Below, in pieces: positions 6,107-6,586 of a stretch of DNA of 6,586 nt (its first letter is position 1; each line of letters opens with the position of its first letter). Under the pieces are notes generated by a model. That model ran no database searches. It had not been told where the DNA came from and worked only from the letters and a program-made list of their open reading frames with translations. The translations under genes and the position numbers were made by a program. Source of the stretch: a candidate division Zixibacteria bacterium DG_27 (lineage in GTDB: Bacteria; Zixibacteria; MSB-5A5; DG-27); the NCBI GenBank assembly GCA_001302725.1, contig LIZU01000070.1, positions 1-6,586 of the forward strand, written 5' to 3'.

Positions 6107-6586
6107 TTACTTCTTGAGCCGGTCGAAAATGACCTCGGCCAGCTCGGTTTTCTTCATCTTCGGAAGTTTCTCGGCTTTCCCGTTCTTGTAGATTAGGGTG
6201 GCGATGTTGGTGTCGGTCCCGAAGCCGGCGCCGGCCCGACCGGGGTTATTCAGGACGATGAGATCTAGGTTCTTACCTTTGAGCTTCTTTTTGGCGTTTA
6301 CGACTTCGTTGTCGGTCTCGAGGGCGAAGCCGACCAAGATCCGCTTCCCCTTGGCTTTACCCAACTCTTTGAGGATGTCCACCGTTGGCTGGAGGGTCAG
6401 TTCCAATCCCCTGGGGCTTTTCTTGATCTTGTTTTTCCTGGCGATCTTGGGGGCAAAATCGGAGGGCGCCGCCGCCATAACCAGAATGTCTGCAGATTTG
6501 AAGGCCTTCTTGGTGGCTTCGAACATCTCCTTGGTGGTCTTCACCCTCACGAACGAAACCCCCGACGGAGGGGAGAGATTTGTGGG
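6107..6586 (-). CDS. coaBC: CoaBC, phosphopantothenate-cysteine ligase (CoaB) C-terminal part; 5' part off the right edge
   Basis: CoaBC is the bifunctional coenzyme A enzyme that joins cysteine to 4'-phosphopantothenate (CoaB) and then decarboxylates the product (CoaC). The last 159 codons are visible; the frame stays open to the window edge. It begins PTNLSPPSGVSFVRV, matching the nucleotide-binding GPT-L--P-GV--V-V stretch of the CoaB domain, so the GTG at 6550 is an internal codon and not the start. Further CoaB features are AAAPSDFAPK (visible residues 38-47), the lysine cluster KIKK (53-56), LVGFALET (84-91) and LDLIVLNN (107-114), followed by the short C-terminal sheet ending in DRLKK. 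The N-terminal flavin-dependent CoaC half, if fused as usual, is outside the window, so a stand-alone CoaB cannot be excluded. The stop lies 4 nt from udg. Confidence 0.93.
   Translation of the reverse strand, partial: PTNLSPPSGVSFVRVKTTKEMFEATKKAFKSADILVMAAAPSDFAPKIARKNKIKKSPRGLELTLQPTVDILKELGKAKGKRILVGFALETDNEVVNAKKKLKGKNLDLIVLNNPGRAGAGFGTDTNIATLIYKNGKAEKLPKMKKTELAEVIFDRLKK

Overview
The window is a stretch of bacterial chromosome in which every recognisable gene lies on the minus strand. Read in the direction of transcription (right to left) the order is: coaBC (3' part only), a family 4 uracil-DNA glycosylase, dnaB, mlaE, a PIN-like protein of unknown role, mlaF, and radA (its last ~50-60 codons fall off the left edge). 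Gaps are small: 4 nt between coaBC and udg, an 8-nt gap or 4-nt overlap between udg and dnaB (depending on the dnaB start), about 120 nt before mlaE, about 75 nt before the PIN gene, a 4-nt ATGA overlap into mlaF, and 85 nt before radA. This looks like one long transcription unit, possibly with internal promoters in the larger gaps. No gene-free stretch exceeds 125 nt.

The organism is most likely a diderm (outer-membrane) bacterium, because MlaE and MlaF are the permease and ATPase of a lipid ABC transporter that works across the periplasm. Base composition is moderate by eye (not computed). The gene order does not let me name a phylum; an uncultured lineage is plausible but is inference.

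Functionally, the unit mixes coenzyme A synthesis (coaBC), genome maintenance (uracil excision by Udg, the replicative helicase DnaB, the branch-migration helicase RadA) and envelope lipid traffic (MlaE, MlaF). The PIN-like gene sits between the two transporter subunits and is translationally coupled to mlaF. No MCE-domain partner (MlaD) is visible.

The non-coding structure worth attention is of three kinds. First, two direct copies of a GTAG-plus-hairpin element of REP type fill the gap just upstream of radA; the last stem ends 9 nt before the radA start. Second, a perfect 15-bp tandem duplication lies just after dnaB. Third, two tiny open reading frames with good Shine-Dalgarno sequences overlap, out of frame, the starts of mlaE and of the PIN gene. 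I see no CRISPR array, transposase, tRNA, rRNA, intein or convincing intrinsic terminator.
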